A DNA stretch of 64,000 bases from Terebella lapidaria (taxonomy: Eukaryota > Annelida > Polychaeta > Terebellida > Terebellidae), in the NCBI GenBank assembly GCA_949152475.1, contig OX424570.1, forward strand, positions 7,676,181-7,740,180, given 5' to 3'. This document shows, in pieces, positions 47,351-60,877 of this stretch. Under the pieces are notes generated by a model. It was not told the origin of the DNA. It did not search any database and saw nothing but the letters and a program-made list of their open reading frames with translations. The position numbers and the translations under genes are program-made. Each line of letters opens with the position of its first letter. Position 1 is the stretch's first letter.

Positions 47351-47560
47351 CCGAACTTTCAAACTGTCCACTAGAATGATTGCCTTCAATTTAATCATTT
47401 GTTTTAGATTGATACAAACGTATTGAGGTGGATGTGGCTGATGTAAAGATTGATGAGTTTGGAGAGGAGGATAACAGACTTATACATTTCCTGGAGACAC
47501 ACAGATGGATCAGCCGTTCTTGGACATTGTCATTATCTTCATCCTGGCTGCCACATATCA
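47351..47560 (+). pseudogene. Decayed WCRRIGVD exon, split by the nested transposon
   Basis: GATACAAACGTATTGAGGTGG and CATTTCCTGGAGACACACAG match 20410-20510. The upstream half lies left of the transposon, near 40150-40175 (TTTCCCCAGATG), giving a site where the insertion interrupts an already decayed exon. Confidence 0.5.
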
Positions 47561-50500
47561 TTGACTAGACGATTGCGAGCCCCGGATATCAGATGCTATA
47601 TAAAGACATTATAAATACGCCTAGTACAACCATTCCTAATGATGTTTGCTTTGTGGTGGCGACCATGTCACCGCTGTATAATAACAAGAATGTCATGTGA
47701 AGAGCTGAAGAGCACGAGGGAGTGCGTATGAATGAGTTTTCGAGGATCAGAACAAGTCTCAAGTACATAGATTACTCACTCAGTAGTTCTGACCTCCCAC
47801 GTGGTTCTAGACTTGATCTGATACGGATATTTGTCTTGTGTGTGCCAATTCCCAGTATTATCCACAGAGGTCGAATCGGAATGAACTAATTTTTTTTCAT
47901 GCCGGCATTATGTTTAAACACTACATGTTATGAAAGGTTGATGACACAGAGCCATGAATTATAGTATGATATGGTTTATACTGTGTATCATTCGATATTC
48001 TCTCATTCAGTGTGAAAAATTGAGAATGATCATATTGTGAGCATCTTAACTAGTACAATAAATATTTATGGTTAATATTCCCATGTTTTGTGCACTTTTC
48101 TGGGGTTTTTTTGTACATCTTTTTTAGATGAGCAACCATATTTCACATCACACGATCAAGACAGCTGTGGGCGTCATAGTGATATTTATGGCAAATAGGA
48201 CTACTAATCTGTTTTGATTGGTCCTCAGTTCTGCGTTGCTGGCAATTCTCGAATAATACCAGCGTGTTTTGCAACGACACCCCGTGCATAATTATTGACA
48301 AACATCCTTAAAGCTTGAGTGGATTTGAAATTTTACTTTTAGCTTGAGTGGCTTTAGGTTGGCGAAGACGTATCGCAGTGAGTAGGACGTGTGTTAGGAT
48401 TGATGAAATTCGTACGACGGTAAAAGATACAAGTATTCAAAGGTGATGTTCTGCACCTAGCTCGTGACTTCACTGATATTGCCGCTTAATTTGAGCTCTG
48501 TGAACACTGGGCCATTCTAAGTGAAGTCAATTATCATCACAGATTGTACAATGGAAGTATTTTGGTGGGAATGGGTCACCGATGTGTGTATTCAATTGTG
48601 ATTTGGTATTTAACTGCTTCTGTAGCTATTTCGCTAAGATAAACCAACAGCCAATTAGTTTTATTTACAATGTGAGATCAATAAGTCTCGGACACTGTCA
48701 AAACCTCTACAATAGCTCTCGTGTACATCACTGGCTAAACCATTTGGTAGGCCAAATTTGCATGCAAATCAGAACCAGTGTCGATGAAAATACAAGGTTC
48801 TTTAAGAATTGAGGATAATGCAGTATTTATTGTGAATCAGGTATTCACATATACACACATACGTTCAAATAATACATGATAGGTCCCAAAGGGAGAATGC
48901 TCAAGCTTTCGTCATTCATTAACATGCGTTGATCGAAATGGATATGTGTTATTCCCCAATTTTTAAAGCTGCAAATAACACAACTCAGCGTCGACACTAT
49001 CACCAATTCATCAAATGTTCATGGGACAAAATTCAACTATTCGAAAATTATGAGACACTTTACCAAATCCTGCCAGTATTCTTTCAACAATGTATTCCAT
49101 CATAGGTGTACAAATACCACATGGGGAAAAAACTTTCCCGTTTTCTTGTCTGTTTATACAATCATGTGTTTGTAGTACTTCATTCACATTCCTTGTGTGG
49201 AAACGGGCATTCATAAATCAAGAACATCAAAGGCAGCGATACAACGGTCTTCTCCAGCAGATTGTACTTTCCTAGTTATCAGGCTGTTTGTGTTTACACG
49301 TTATCCGCTATCTCTGATGATTTATGTCACCAGCTAGCGGCTGTTCTTGAGATTAAAGAACAGTGCATGCATTCAGCTGAGACCTGGCAGCTTCTGGTTT
49401 TACGACGGAGAGGACGACGAGTTATCTGTCTAGCTGGCCGATGTTAGATTATCAAGATTATCCTGTGCGTAATGATGCATTTGATTTTATGGCATTCTAA
49501 CTCGATATGTTCAGTCTTCTGCGTTCCTGGAGATTTGGCCTTCTCCCAGAAATTTCTCAAATCATATCAATTTGTTACGAATCTTATTGAGAGCAGCTTT
49601 TAGCAGTGAAATAGATCCCAATCCGAGTGAATGAACTGACATTACTTACATTACAACAGACTTATTGATATGGATTTGATTGATGTGCGGTTGAATGAGG
49701 TCTAGTTTTGTAGGGGCAACAATTCAATGAATTTGCACGTCACATATTCAAATGTATCCCGCCTCTACCTATAGTGCTCCGTGGTCAGCTCCTAGTTTTG
49801 TGTAGGGATCAAGCTTAGTTTGTCTGGAATATCCTAGTTTTATTAATGCTGTCAATTCTCATAAAACTTGAACCATGGAACGAAGTTTTGTATGACGGGT
49901 ATATTGACAGAGTATTTAATCACATAAACTTGTGCCACGTGCTCACAGGGGCGTTTCAGGAAGTGTGATAAGTCGGATTGTAGGTGTCTGACACTCGGCT
50001 CAATTTAATAGCTCTGGAAACGTTTCGAACTCCCGCCGGGACACCTGATTCGGGTAAAACAATCAATGCCGACAGTTCACTGATTGAACCAGGCATGGTT
50101 TCCGGGGAAATAAACATGGGATTAGATTGCACATATCGTAAACAACATACTTTTGGCATGTGTTCATAATGGGTTTAACCATTATGTGTTTAATATTGTG
50201 ATGGTAACAAATTTCATAACAGACTTATTCAAGGTTTGTAACTATCTAAGTGGCATTATTGGGAAATATGACATTGCCAGCAGTGTGGAGAATGAGTGTG
50301 GTTCGGTACAGGCATGCATGCGAGCACAATCTCAACAGGGACTCGAACCATACAACTCAAAGGTAAAATGATGATTAAACACTAATGAAATTACATAATT
50401 GAAAATCCATCATCTGCATGACCCTCGACTAATCCTAAGTACGGAAGCGTCCTGGTATAATTTGATATTTCAATGTGCAGCATTACCAGTTAATGCTCTC

Positions 50501-50870
50501 AACTATAAGCCTAATGATTTAGTAATTAATTAAGTTAAACGCTATTTGCTGCCATCCGCAGATTTGTGATACACGCTTGCCTGTCAACGCCTAATATCCA
50601 GGATCAAGTGTTAAAACGAAGGATGGGAACGGGCCCCCAGGGGGAAAATAAGTTCATTTCATAATATTCAATTTTTCCCCACAATTTTTTAAACGCTGAG
50701 CAGTGACCAGTGTTTCTCATTGACATAAACGGTACACAATGATATCGTTCAAAGTCATTTGGAAGTTACGGACAAAAGATAATATTGTGCTTGACTGTTT
50801 TGTGTATTCCATCATGAATCATCATACTTCAACAACTCACGATATTAATAACTCACTCTTCCATTTGGTC
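47561..50870. repeat. B-unit copies, second cluster
   Basis: Text at 47727-47790 matches 18650-18720, at 48670-48812 matches 20505-20780, and at 50280-50870 matches 22180-22680 plus 23379 onward. Short WCRRIGVD-like relics occur near 48340-48440 and 49650-49720. No intact gene. Confidence 0.6.
48735..48812 (+). pseudogene. Decayed copy of the RTNVDASTWFF exon
   Basis: Reads CMQIRTSVDENTRFFKN and then a stop, matching the putative exon at 20735-20795. Confidence 0.45.
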
Positions 50871-51049
50871 TTGGGTTTAAAGGACCATGGATGAGGGATA
50901 CCACAATTAGACACGGGGTACAATCGGTGAAACAGTTGAAATAGTATGACTTAATCAAAACCATTGGATACTCTGATGTACTATAGTTGTGTGAGACGGT
51001 GTACCTCCATTCCACGTACTAGGTCTATTTCACGGATCATTTCCGGTGG

Positions 51050-54000
51050 TGAGTATGGGGGTAACCCATATGTCATGGCGCTATTGGTTTACGAATCGTT
51101 TTTCAATACGAAGTGACCTTGGACGGAAAGGTTTATGGTATCTTGCATGTCAGAGGAGAACAATTAATCACAATTTGATATCAATTATTTAAAACAGTGC
51201 CTTGATCTACCCACATTAAATTTCAGCGACGGGAATTTAATTAAGAGAACAAAAAACTGCTGATATCTTACTGGAACATTATACATTTCAAGGCGAGCAC
51301 GAATCCCAATCAAGATGTTCCATGCCGTTAAAAATCTCATATTTATGTTCTTAAATAAGAGTCTATTTCATTATTATGACCAAAAAATGTGATAAAAATA
51401 TGTTCAATTTGAAATCTGTTCACTGACAACAACATTTACATATTTGGGATTGATTAGGTTACGAATGTTGGGATCTGTAATACAAGTAGTTTCATGAGAT
51501 TAGATTCAGAGCAATACAAGAAAACCAGAATGTGCATGCATGAAAGGCGGAAACTACAAAACTGCCATAATGTGTTTATTGTAATTTCCGCAGTAATTAT
51601 TTTTCCAAACACGTGATCAGAGATGTTGACTACCAAGTCTCCTGTGAAACATTCTTATTTGATGTGTCAAAGAAGCAGATGTTGCATAAGTGTGTGTGGG
51701 TGCCTTACAATCCTTGTGTGTCGTTCATCATTGAATTCTTCTTTGTCGGCAAACAATCGTCTTATATCGTTAACAATTCCTGAGGGGCATTTAAACATGA
51801 TGATTGTTATTCAGTTGTTATTTATTGTCAATGGTGGGATTATGATAGCACTCACATTTCATAAGAATTATGTGTTTATTTATCAACATCTAACATGTTT
51901 GTTAGTGGTGTATCCCCCTATTCTTCCATCATGTTTTTATCATGTATATAACTGTTCTGCTATTACATGAATATCATATTCAGGATGACATAACACGTGA
52001 ATCAGTTCAGTAATGATGTTGTGATACGATTGTAATTTTTTATATGCACACATCTCTGATGACCATGTGATAGAATAAGTATGTACTCGGAATATTGTAC
52101 TGTTTGGTTCTAATGGGGATATTTTGGACATTAGGAAGATGAACACCACTAGAGCGGCCATCTATGAAAATGAAGTAAGGATATAAAACATCCACATTTG
52201 CATCCTCCTCATTTGCGGTATTGAGAATCAATTTATGATGTACTACCATGCAGTGTACAACATGTACAACTGGTAATAGCAGCAGGGCATCTGACCGAAT
52301 GAGAACGCCTGATTAGCTGCCTATAATTGTCATTAAGTGGACCACAAACCACTGATTAGCTAACATGTTCCTCGTATCCTGTATACTAGTTTTCAGTGAT
52401 TAATGCATTCAATGAGGAAGACATTAGATGAATTCATGTGTTTGTGTCATTACTGGTAGCATGATGCTTGTTGACCTATAAATCAGTTCAGTTAGAATAC
52501 ACGTATCCCGACAGACTAGAATGCGCGTAGATTATATTCCTTTTGTTATGCATCCCTTTACACATAAGTGCTTAGAATATTAAAGTGGAAAGATTAGAAT
52601 GACCAACTTCAAAGATCAGCAAACGAGACAATTATATCATGGATGATTGGTTTAGTTGGTTTCAGAATGTAACAAGACAAAACCTTCAAAAGAAAACATA
52701 TCCAACATGTTTATGTATTCCCATCTTATTCCATCGGTGGTATTTACCGATGTTCCGGCTGCCGGTGATAGTTCGATAGACATCTTTCCCATATCTTCCG
52801 AGTGGTCATGAAACAACCAGCCATTGTCCACGATGATCGCTATATTCACCTACGATTGGGCGTCTTCGACGTGTCCATTCGAAATTAAAGAAGTTCGATA
52901 AAAATTGACAAACCATCGATACCCTACCGCAGACCGTGTTATAACCCACTGATATCTGCTCGGTGATCGTTCGACATGTACAAAACGGCCGATTATCTAA
53001 AGGACACCCTCCGAACATTCATCGGCGCCCCGCAGGATAACCTGCGATTATCGCCTGGTGAGCTACCCACATTGATCGGCCGAAAAATCTGGTCAATCCC
53101 TTGGCACCTGGTGGGCATCAGGAGGGACTCTGTCCGGTCGCCGGCAGGCGTTCTAGTGGTTCACAACCGATGTATCTTTTCCTTCGGCACCGCAAGAAAA
53201 ATTTGCCTTAATTTTTTTCCGATGCCTCCACCGACGTGTCTATGATGTCCGATTGTTGCCTGATGGTCACGGATGGTTTTCCCGCACTCCGTGGCCAAAT
53301 TTCAACCTTTTCGCGCATTGTATCCTCATCCGCATAGGCATTGGTGCAAATGTGACTTATTCAGATATCATGGTGCTATTGGCTCACGATGGGCCTCTGC
53401 ACCAAGTTACCCTGATTTAACAGAGCTTTGGTATTTTGGACTCTAATACAGTGGAGTTCATCACACAATTTTATGTCAATTCATTCATTTGTCTGCACAC
53501 ATTCATGCAAGGAATTTTAATAATGCGAACTAAAATACATGCATATTGATACTCGCAGGCACAGTTATGGATTGTGGGTGAATAAATCTCATTTCAGGAC
53601 GTTCAAACAGTTAAAGGTTATTACACATTCCAAATAAGACGTTCTATCTTGTGAAAACCTCATATTCATGTTCTGTGAGAGGAATTATTCTCACAACCAG
53701 GACACAAAATACACTAGAAAAGTTCAACGTGCCATCCGTTCATTGACAAACAACATTTGCATATTTGACACATATTTGACAATAACTACCGTAGCTGACG
53801 ATATTGGGGTCCATGATAACGTCGTTTGATTATATTCAGTGCAGCACAAAACAACATAATGCGCATGCATGAAATGTGTCCTTATTGTGACACCTACAAA
53901 ACTGCAATAATAAGATTATTGTAATTTCCGCTGTAATTATTTTTCCAATGACGTGACCAGAATGATAACCTAGTTTCCTGTATGCATTCTAATTTTATTT

Positions 54001-54770
54001 GATTTGTCAATGAAACAAATCATGCTTGAGTGTGTGGGTGCTTTATGTTCCATGTGTATTAACCAATACCAGTGTATTTTTAATATTTTTGTCAAGTATT
54101 GAGAATAATATGGAAAATTGTCGATGGTAATTTTCACTTTCTGCATTTGATAGCCATCGCAGTTGAAACTATTTATTAATCGATATCTACAATGTTTATG
54201 TAATCCCATATTATTCCATCATGTTTTATCATTAAAATAAATCATAAATGTGTTCTAGTATTATAACACGAATATGATATTCAGGGTGCACAAACATATA
54301 TGATTCATTCCCGTTGGATGAAGCGAAGGTTGTAACACTGAAGATATTGTATTGCTTGGTTCTAATGGGTTATTTCTGACAATAGCCAGATGGACACAAT
54401 TAAATGGACAATGTACAACTATCAACAAACGATAAAACATTCACATTCGCATTCTTTTCGTGTATGTTTTTTTCAGAAGTGATATATAGCATTATGCTAT
54501 GCATGTCCTGCAATACAGTGCATACGTAACAGATGCAGGACATATGACAAAAGAGATTGGCCGTTTAGCCATTTATTGTCATGTGATTAGCCATGAAAAA
54601 CTAGGTAGCTCTGTGGCATGAAATAGTGCTTAATTTGAGCAGTTTAGCCAGCCTCTCAACTAATGAATGGATTGATCGCAAGGTGCTATTGTGCGTGTGA
54701 CCTCGAATACATGAGTCAGTGGATTCTGAACACCAGAAAGTTATAATATTCCACATTTTTGGTCAAAAGA
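51050..54770. repeat. C-unit copies 1 and 2
   Basis: 51060-52500 and 53340-54640 align piecewise: TATCATGGTGCTATTGGCTC versus TGTCATGGCGCTATTGGTTT, the AACAACATTTACATATTTG region, and GGTTCTAATGGG then GACA. Open frames such as 51623-51970 are not conserved between copies. Confidence 0.55.
52730..53330 (+). other. Coding-like, GC-richer island of unknown origin
   Basis: Lies between two C-unit copies and resembles neither. One plus frame (52976-53245) starts MYKTADYLKDTLRTF, passes PQDNLRLSPGELPTLIGRK and ends after about 89 codons. Past a probable frameshift, another reads DASTDVSMMSDCCLMVTDGF to 53338. Composition and CG content exceed the neighbours. No family recognised; a decayed insertion, mobile or viral in origin, is possible but not shown. 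Confidence 0.3.
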
Positions 54771-56908
54771 AAAACTAATTCTTGCTATAAAGTTCCGTGT
54801 ATTCTGTATGTTTAGTCAGTGTGGCATTCGATGTATGAGACACTATCTGTAGAGGGATGTGTGTGTTTGTTGCGTCACTGACCACATGGCTACACGGAAC
54901 TGTGGATAGTGTCCAATAACCTTCCATAACGTACTCATTCGCTCTCCGCTCTGATTTCTGGATTTCCTTCACATACCAGGATGTTGTCGTTTTGGATGGA
55001 TGGCAGCTCTTATGATCGAATATACGCAGTCTGGGTACATTCGAAGCAAGCCACTGGTAGTCCATCATCTTCCATTCCAGTTGATTTCCAATTCAGCCAC
55101 AATTTATTGACAAGATATTGAAATAACAGAATGTTATATTTCTATGCATCTATCATTATTTCGTGCAAGGGAATGGCAGATATCCATCATGCCTGTTCGT
55201 TTGGTCTAGACTGTAAGATTTTAGCCTTGATTTTACAAGTACACTTCAAACAATTTTGAACTGAATAAAGGTGACTCAATATTATCAATCATTCGCAACA
55301 TGTAAAAGTGCAATTTTAGAAATAGACACGGCGAGCACAGTGGCTTTGGGAACTTTGAGGTGTCATTTTGCTCATACATATATTGATAATATAACTTACG
55401 GAATTTTAATATATTAATATCATTGTCACAGGTGGCAGATATTTTGTTGAGGGCATTATCTCACTTACAACCGACAGCTATCAAACAGTGTTGTTGAACA
55501 GTTGGTATTTTGATCCTGCTTAAGGTGTGATTGCACGTAACTTACCAGTGACTGCACTGAGGCACTATTCCATTGACTTATAATGTGACAGTAAAGGTAA
55601 CAAAATCGCCAAAACAATACAATCCCCTGACCTAAAACTTCGCTAGCACACACACATATACTCATGGATGATGAACCGAGACATGGTTTCATGAATGATA
55701 TCACGAAAGCTGTGCAATTTGATGATTAGATAAATCATTTTATACGTTTCACCAAAACGAAGATTCGAGTTTTCTGCTTGACAAGCACTGGCTGTTGCAT
55801 ATATTTATTCCTTGTTGTCGTCAAAATAATGAGAATATCTAGGGCTATACTTTCTGTGAGATGAATACATCGAGCTGAACATTCATAATCCCAAACACCT
55901 CGGTGCACCCGAGTACATATCACCTGTGAGTTTTACTGGCCTCACTAGCTATTTGCTGCAGAGCATAATCCTTTCGCTCGCCCTGTTGTGAGTGTATTTT
56001 GTAGACTGAGAAATAGGTCGGAAAATGACATATGAAAACGATGAATTTAACAAATTTAACATTGCTTAGTAAGAAACAGAGTCTCGGTTAGTAATCCTTG
56101 ATGGCTAACAATCATAAAGGCAAAGTTTCAAGTTCATTGGAAGTGTGTAAATTCATGAATTTGTTACCTTTATATTAACATTATAAGTGAATGGACAGCT
56201 TGTCACTGCCAGGTTCAATCACGTGCAATCAATCCTTAACTACTCTGCTGTAATACCATTTATAAGCCCTTTTCTCATATAGGTTATATGAAAACTGTTA
56301 AATATTATTGACTTCTTATTTCAAATACGGCCTAATTGCTGATAATGTAATCCAAGCATGCATTTTCATTCTATTTAATTTCTTAATGGAGATAATCCAG
56401 GTTAATTATACAGGTACTCTTCGGTATAAAGTGTTTTCTTTCTGTGTTAATGTTTTATGAGAAATGGTGATCCGTTCGTCAATTATTTTTGAAGGGCTGT
56501 AATCATTTGCATCTAATGTGATGCTACTCAAACGTCACATAAAATTACAGATTGTGTTCTAATAACACATTTATGAGCAGTATATATTTTATACATTTAT
56601 TATCGAAGCTATTGTTAAAAATATGTTATAAAATATGTTTACGAGTTGCAACAAATTGTAGTTGCGTGTCTTTTTGATGTTTTGATGATGACGATGGGAA
56701 CATAATGATACATTTTTAGAATAGACAAGGCTTTTTTTATGTTGACCATTCGGAGAAGATCAGAGAGACTCACAGAGGTCAATCAACAATAAAACATCCA
56801 AGTTGTCACATTATTCGGAAATGGGATCCCTTGCCGAAAAGTTATAGGAAACGAAGTAGGGAATACTATGTTACGTTTATAAACTGTTATTTTGTCAGGT
56901 GATCAAAG
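54771..56908. repeat. C-unit copy 2 continued
   Basis: 54780-55460 aligns with 59640-60360 (TTCCGTGTATTCTGTATG-type blocks and GGTGGCAGATATTTTGTTGA versus GGTGGCAAATCTATTGACAA), and 56345-56900 with 61920-62470. No gene seen. Confidence 0.5.
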
Positions 56909-58402
56909 ATAAGATAAAAAAAAAGATAAGATAAAACTTTATTTAACGTCGGTTATTTACAATATAAAACATTAGCTGGTGAACAGCTATTTACCGACAT
57001 GAAGCAATGATAGATGATATATACAATGAAAGATAAATATATACTAATGGGCATATACAAGTGATAAGGTACATTCACATTACATACACATAAATCAATA
57101 GACATTACGTCCGTGCACACTTCATATTATAATCATGCACACTATATCACTTGCACAATTGTCAAATTATCTTGCTCGAACAAATCACATAAATATAGAA
57201 ACAAATGCACCTACAAATGTACATACACAATACATGGTCACCATTGATTCACATTTGACTCAACGTACATAGTATACAGGTGGAACAATTACATTGTGCT
57301 GGTTGCCATTTGCTTAGTCTATTCTTGAATGTATTGAGATTAATTGAAGATTTCAAATCATTGTCTATGCTGTTCCAGATTTTACTCCCTTGATACAATA
57401 AGGTATTATACCCATATTTCATACTGTTAAATTTGCACTGAGTTAGTTTCAATATACCTCGACAATCATAGTTACCATTTTGAAGACTATACATTTCATT
57501 CAGATATGATGGCCCTAAATTGTTTACACATTTAAATACTTCAATCAGAATAGCACGTAACCGTTGGACATATAATGATGAACAATTGGCTCGTTTCATT
57601 AATATCTGATAATTTGATGAGTGATCATTAAAAACATATTTTAATGCCTGCTTCTGAAGTTTCTCCATCTTGAGAACATTCCCTTTAGTACAAAAATGCC
57701 ATATAATAGAACAATATTGAAAGTTCGACAAAATAAATGAGTGGAATAATAATAATTTACTTTTCTCATCAAGGTTCTTGGACAGACGCCGCAGTACATT
57801 CAATTTCCGTCCGACTTTCCTACATATATCTTTAATATGAAAGTCAAAGTTTAATTTAGCGTCAATTTGAATCCCTAATAATTTAACTTGTGGTTGTGAA
57901 TATACAATATTGTCACCCAATGTAACATATTCATTTTCATAATGATTATTACCAAATATTATATACTGAAACTTGTCAAGATTGACCTTCATATTGTTTG
58001 ATTTAAACCATTTCAACATTGCGGACATTACATTTTGCAACTTTTCTTTTACACTACATATATCTTCACCGAAACAACAAATGGTGTTATCATCAGCATA
58101 GTTATAAATATCACATTGCATGGCAACATCTAAAATCAAATCATTTGAGTGGACATTGTAGCAGAATGGTCCCAGGATGGAACCTTGTGGGGTTCCCACT
58201 GTAAGTGGAAGCCACTCACTCCTACTTGAAAACAGTTTCACCCTGTGGAATCTATTTTGAAAATAGCTATGCATCAATGAACATGAATCAATATCAACCC
58301 CATATGCACCTAATTTGGCTATCAACAAGTCATGCGGCAGATAATCAAAGGCTTTAGACAAGTCCGTCAATATTGCGCCAGCAAGGTTACAGTAACATGA
58401 GA
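56909..58402 (-). mobile_element. Non-LTR retrotransposon (LINE), RT-bearing, 5'-truncated
   Basis: The minus frame (57249-58409) holds an RT from its first catalytic block, TDLSKAFDYLPHDLL, through GTPQGSILGP and YADD (58089-58100) to the thumb and a CxxC-type end (NCSTCILCTLSQ). It stays open for 386 codons, so decay is limited. The 3' part has AATAAA and ends near 56909 in TTATCTTATC repeats. The endonuclease and RT N-terminus are missing. A TIR element begins exactly at 58403. CR1/jockey-like by general appearance. Confidence 0.88.
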
Positions 58403-59145
58403 CAGACATGCCAACAGTCCCGGTTTTCCCGGGATAGTCCCGATTTTTGCCAGCCTGGGATGTTGTGTCCCGTTTTTTTTATTTATCCCCGGTTTTCCCG
58501 GTTTTGGGGTGTTTTTCTCATATTATCGTAAAATCTAGACACTTCCCAAGTCTTCATCGCCGAATCTTGAATAAACAACAAAATTGATGCGCCAATTGCG
58601 AGTGAACGTGCACAAGATTCATTCTTTGAGACGATCCCTCAATTTACGCCGATGACCACAAAACTCGCAACACCCTTTGTGGACTGCTGGCTGCCAAGAT
58701 GAACATTTTCCGTGCTGGGGGCATCGCCTGCTATGAATGTCAACCATCTAAAGATGTGTTGCGCAAGGCTAAGTCCATCACATACCAAACACTACAGAGC
58801 AGACAGCAAGCTTTGAATGAATGAGTGAAATAATCAGTTTGTTCTTGACTGTGCTGTGCCTATTGTTTTCCCAGAATGAATGATTTCATTCATTCCTGGT
58901 TGTTATTTTTTCAGATGATGCAAAAATTAAATACATGTTATAATGGTCGAATCAGTAAAATTATAGCTCCAATGTAAATCCCCAAGGACCTCTGAGATAC
59001 ACACCAGAATTGCTCTAGAGACTATAAATATGCATTTTTTTCTCGGGGGGCCTACGGCGCCCCCCGAACCCCCAGACCGCAAGGTGCTCTCGCTTCGCTC
59101 GAGCAATTTGTCCCGGTTTCATTCATCTCAATGTTGGCATGTCTG
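58403..59145. mobile_element. 743-bp TIR element (MITE-like)
   Basis: Perfect 13-bp inverted ends CAGACATGCCAAC and GTTGGCATGTCTG, flanked by ATGAGA on both sides (6-bp direct repeat). Inside, both ends carry TCCCGG-rich text and a hairpin GGGGGGCCTACGGCGCCCCCC near 59045. Fragments such as ATGAACATTTTCCGTGCTGG look like worn coding DNA, so it may derive from a larger transposon. CAG-type ends suggest hAT relatives, though the apparent duplication is 6 rather than 8 bp. Confidence 0.8.
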
Positions 59146-60877
59146 ATGAGATGATAGGTGTCATGCCATTATTATCAAAGGATTCTGCACAACATCATAG
59201 GCAATTATTGAGCACTATTGATTGAATGTAAAATAAACAAGTCATGGGTGTTCTTTCACTCCTTATCAAAACATAACTACTACTTGGGAATAATCGCAGA
59301 CTCATATCTTGCCAGGTACTCGAGGATACTGATTCAAGACACCTGAGTTGAATCCAAGTTTTGAGTATTGATATATAATGTACTGCAATGCAGTGGGACA
59401 GCGGATAAAAGCAGCAGGGCAACTGACACCAAGAGACCGTCTGAGTAGCTGCCTATTGTCATCAAATGATGCACAAAACACTGACTAGACACTGTTATAA
59501 CCTTGTGCCTCATTGGATGACACTGGAGCTATATCGCCAATACTGCCACTGCCAGCTAATGAATGGACAGATTGGCAAGGGGCTAAGGAGCACACAGCCA
59601 AACATGGATACTAAATCTACTTTTCAAATAGAAACCTGATTCCACCCGTGTCAAGTTCCATGTATCGTGTATTTTCAATAATAATAGTATTAAACAAATG
59701 AGCCACTATATGTAGGGGAATTTGTGTGTATGTGCCATCTGATGGCGCAACGTTGATGGCACAACGTTATGACTACACAACGTTGCTGACGATATCCTGT
59801 AACATTTATCAAACATCATATAACCTACTTTATGTTTATGGTATTCAATAAATGAGACATAGACATTATCTGTAGAAGTATGTGTGTGGCTGTTTCATCA
59901 CTGATAACATGGCTACATATATAATCTCGCTGATAATTTCTAAAAGATATCTCATACAGACTCATTTGCTCGGATTAATGGATTGCTTCACATATCAAGA
60001 TTTTGAGGTTTCGGACGATTGCTCCAGCCAATTTTACTGACAAGATATTGAAGTTATGAGAGTATATGATACTTATGCATCTTAGCAGATATCCCATTTC
60101 TGGATATATATCAGCCTGACACAAAGTCACAAAATAGTGATGTGTGCTTTCTGTAGAATCAATGACCAGTAAAATAGTGAAGAATAGAACGTTTACTACA
60201 CTGATACATTTTGTAGAACTGAATAGAAAAATAAACGCAAGTTCGATGTTGGGAACTTGTTTGTTGTGTCGATGCCTGTACATATATTGTAGCACACATA
60301 ATTTCAATATATATCAGCATCATTGGTACAGGTGGCAAATCTATTGACAAGGGCATTATCTCACTTACAGGCCGCTGCTATCGAAATTTTAGTACGTTCA
60401 TGAACAGTTGATATTTTGATAGATTATCCTATAAGTGTATAGTATATTAGGTATTGGTTAAGTCTGTGAATATAACAATGTGCAACAACATTCTTTCCCT
60501 ACTCGTTTAGAATATATTCTTTGCATGGATCATGGCTCAAGGAGACTACCGTATCAGTAAATCCATGTGATGTGAATCTGTAAGAGGAGACTACTTCAAA
60601 TGAAACGTGAGTTCCCTAAACACAAACAAGGGATGTGTTCGATGTAACAGTCAATTTAGCGTTGAATAACCGAAGTCATTATGGATGGTTCGACACCATG
60701 GTTCCGTCCCACTTCTGAGTATTTGGGTAACCTAGATTTCCTGGAGCTTTTAGTTTTCAAAGCCTTTTTATATATGCAAATTGACCTTGAATAAGATGTA
60801 GTAAGTGTATGTCAGAGGTAATAATTAATCCCGTATTCACATGTCGTACCCACTGTAGTTCGCCCAGTAGGCATATG
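59146..60877. repeat. C-unit copy 3
   Basis: 59390-59470 aligns with 52250-52330, and 59640-60440 with 54780-55500. Contains no recognised gene; the frame 59975-60307 (-) is unsupported. Confidence 0.5.
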
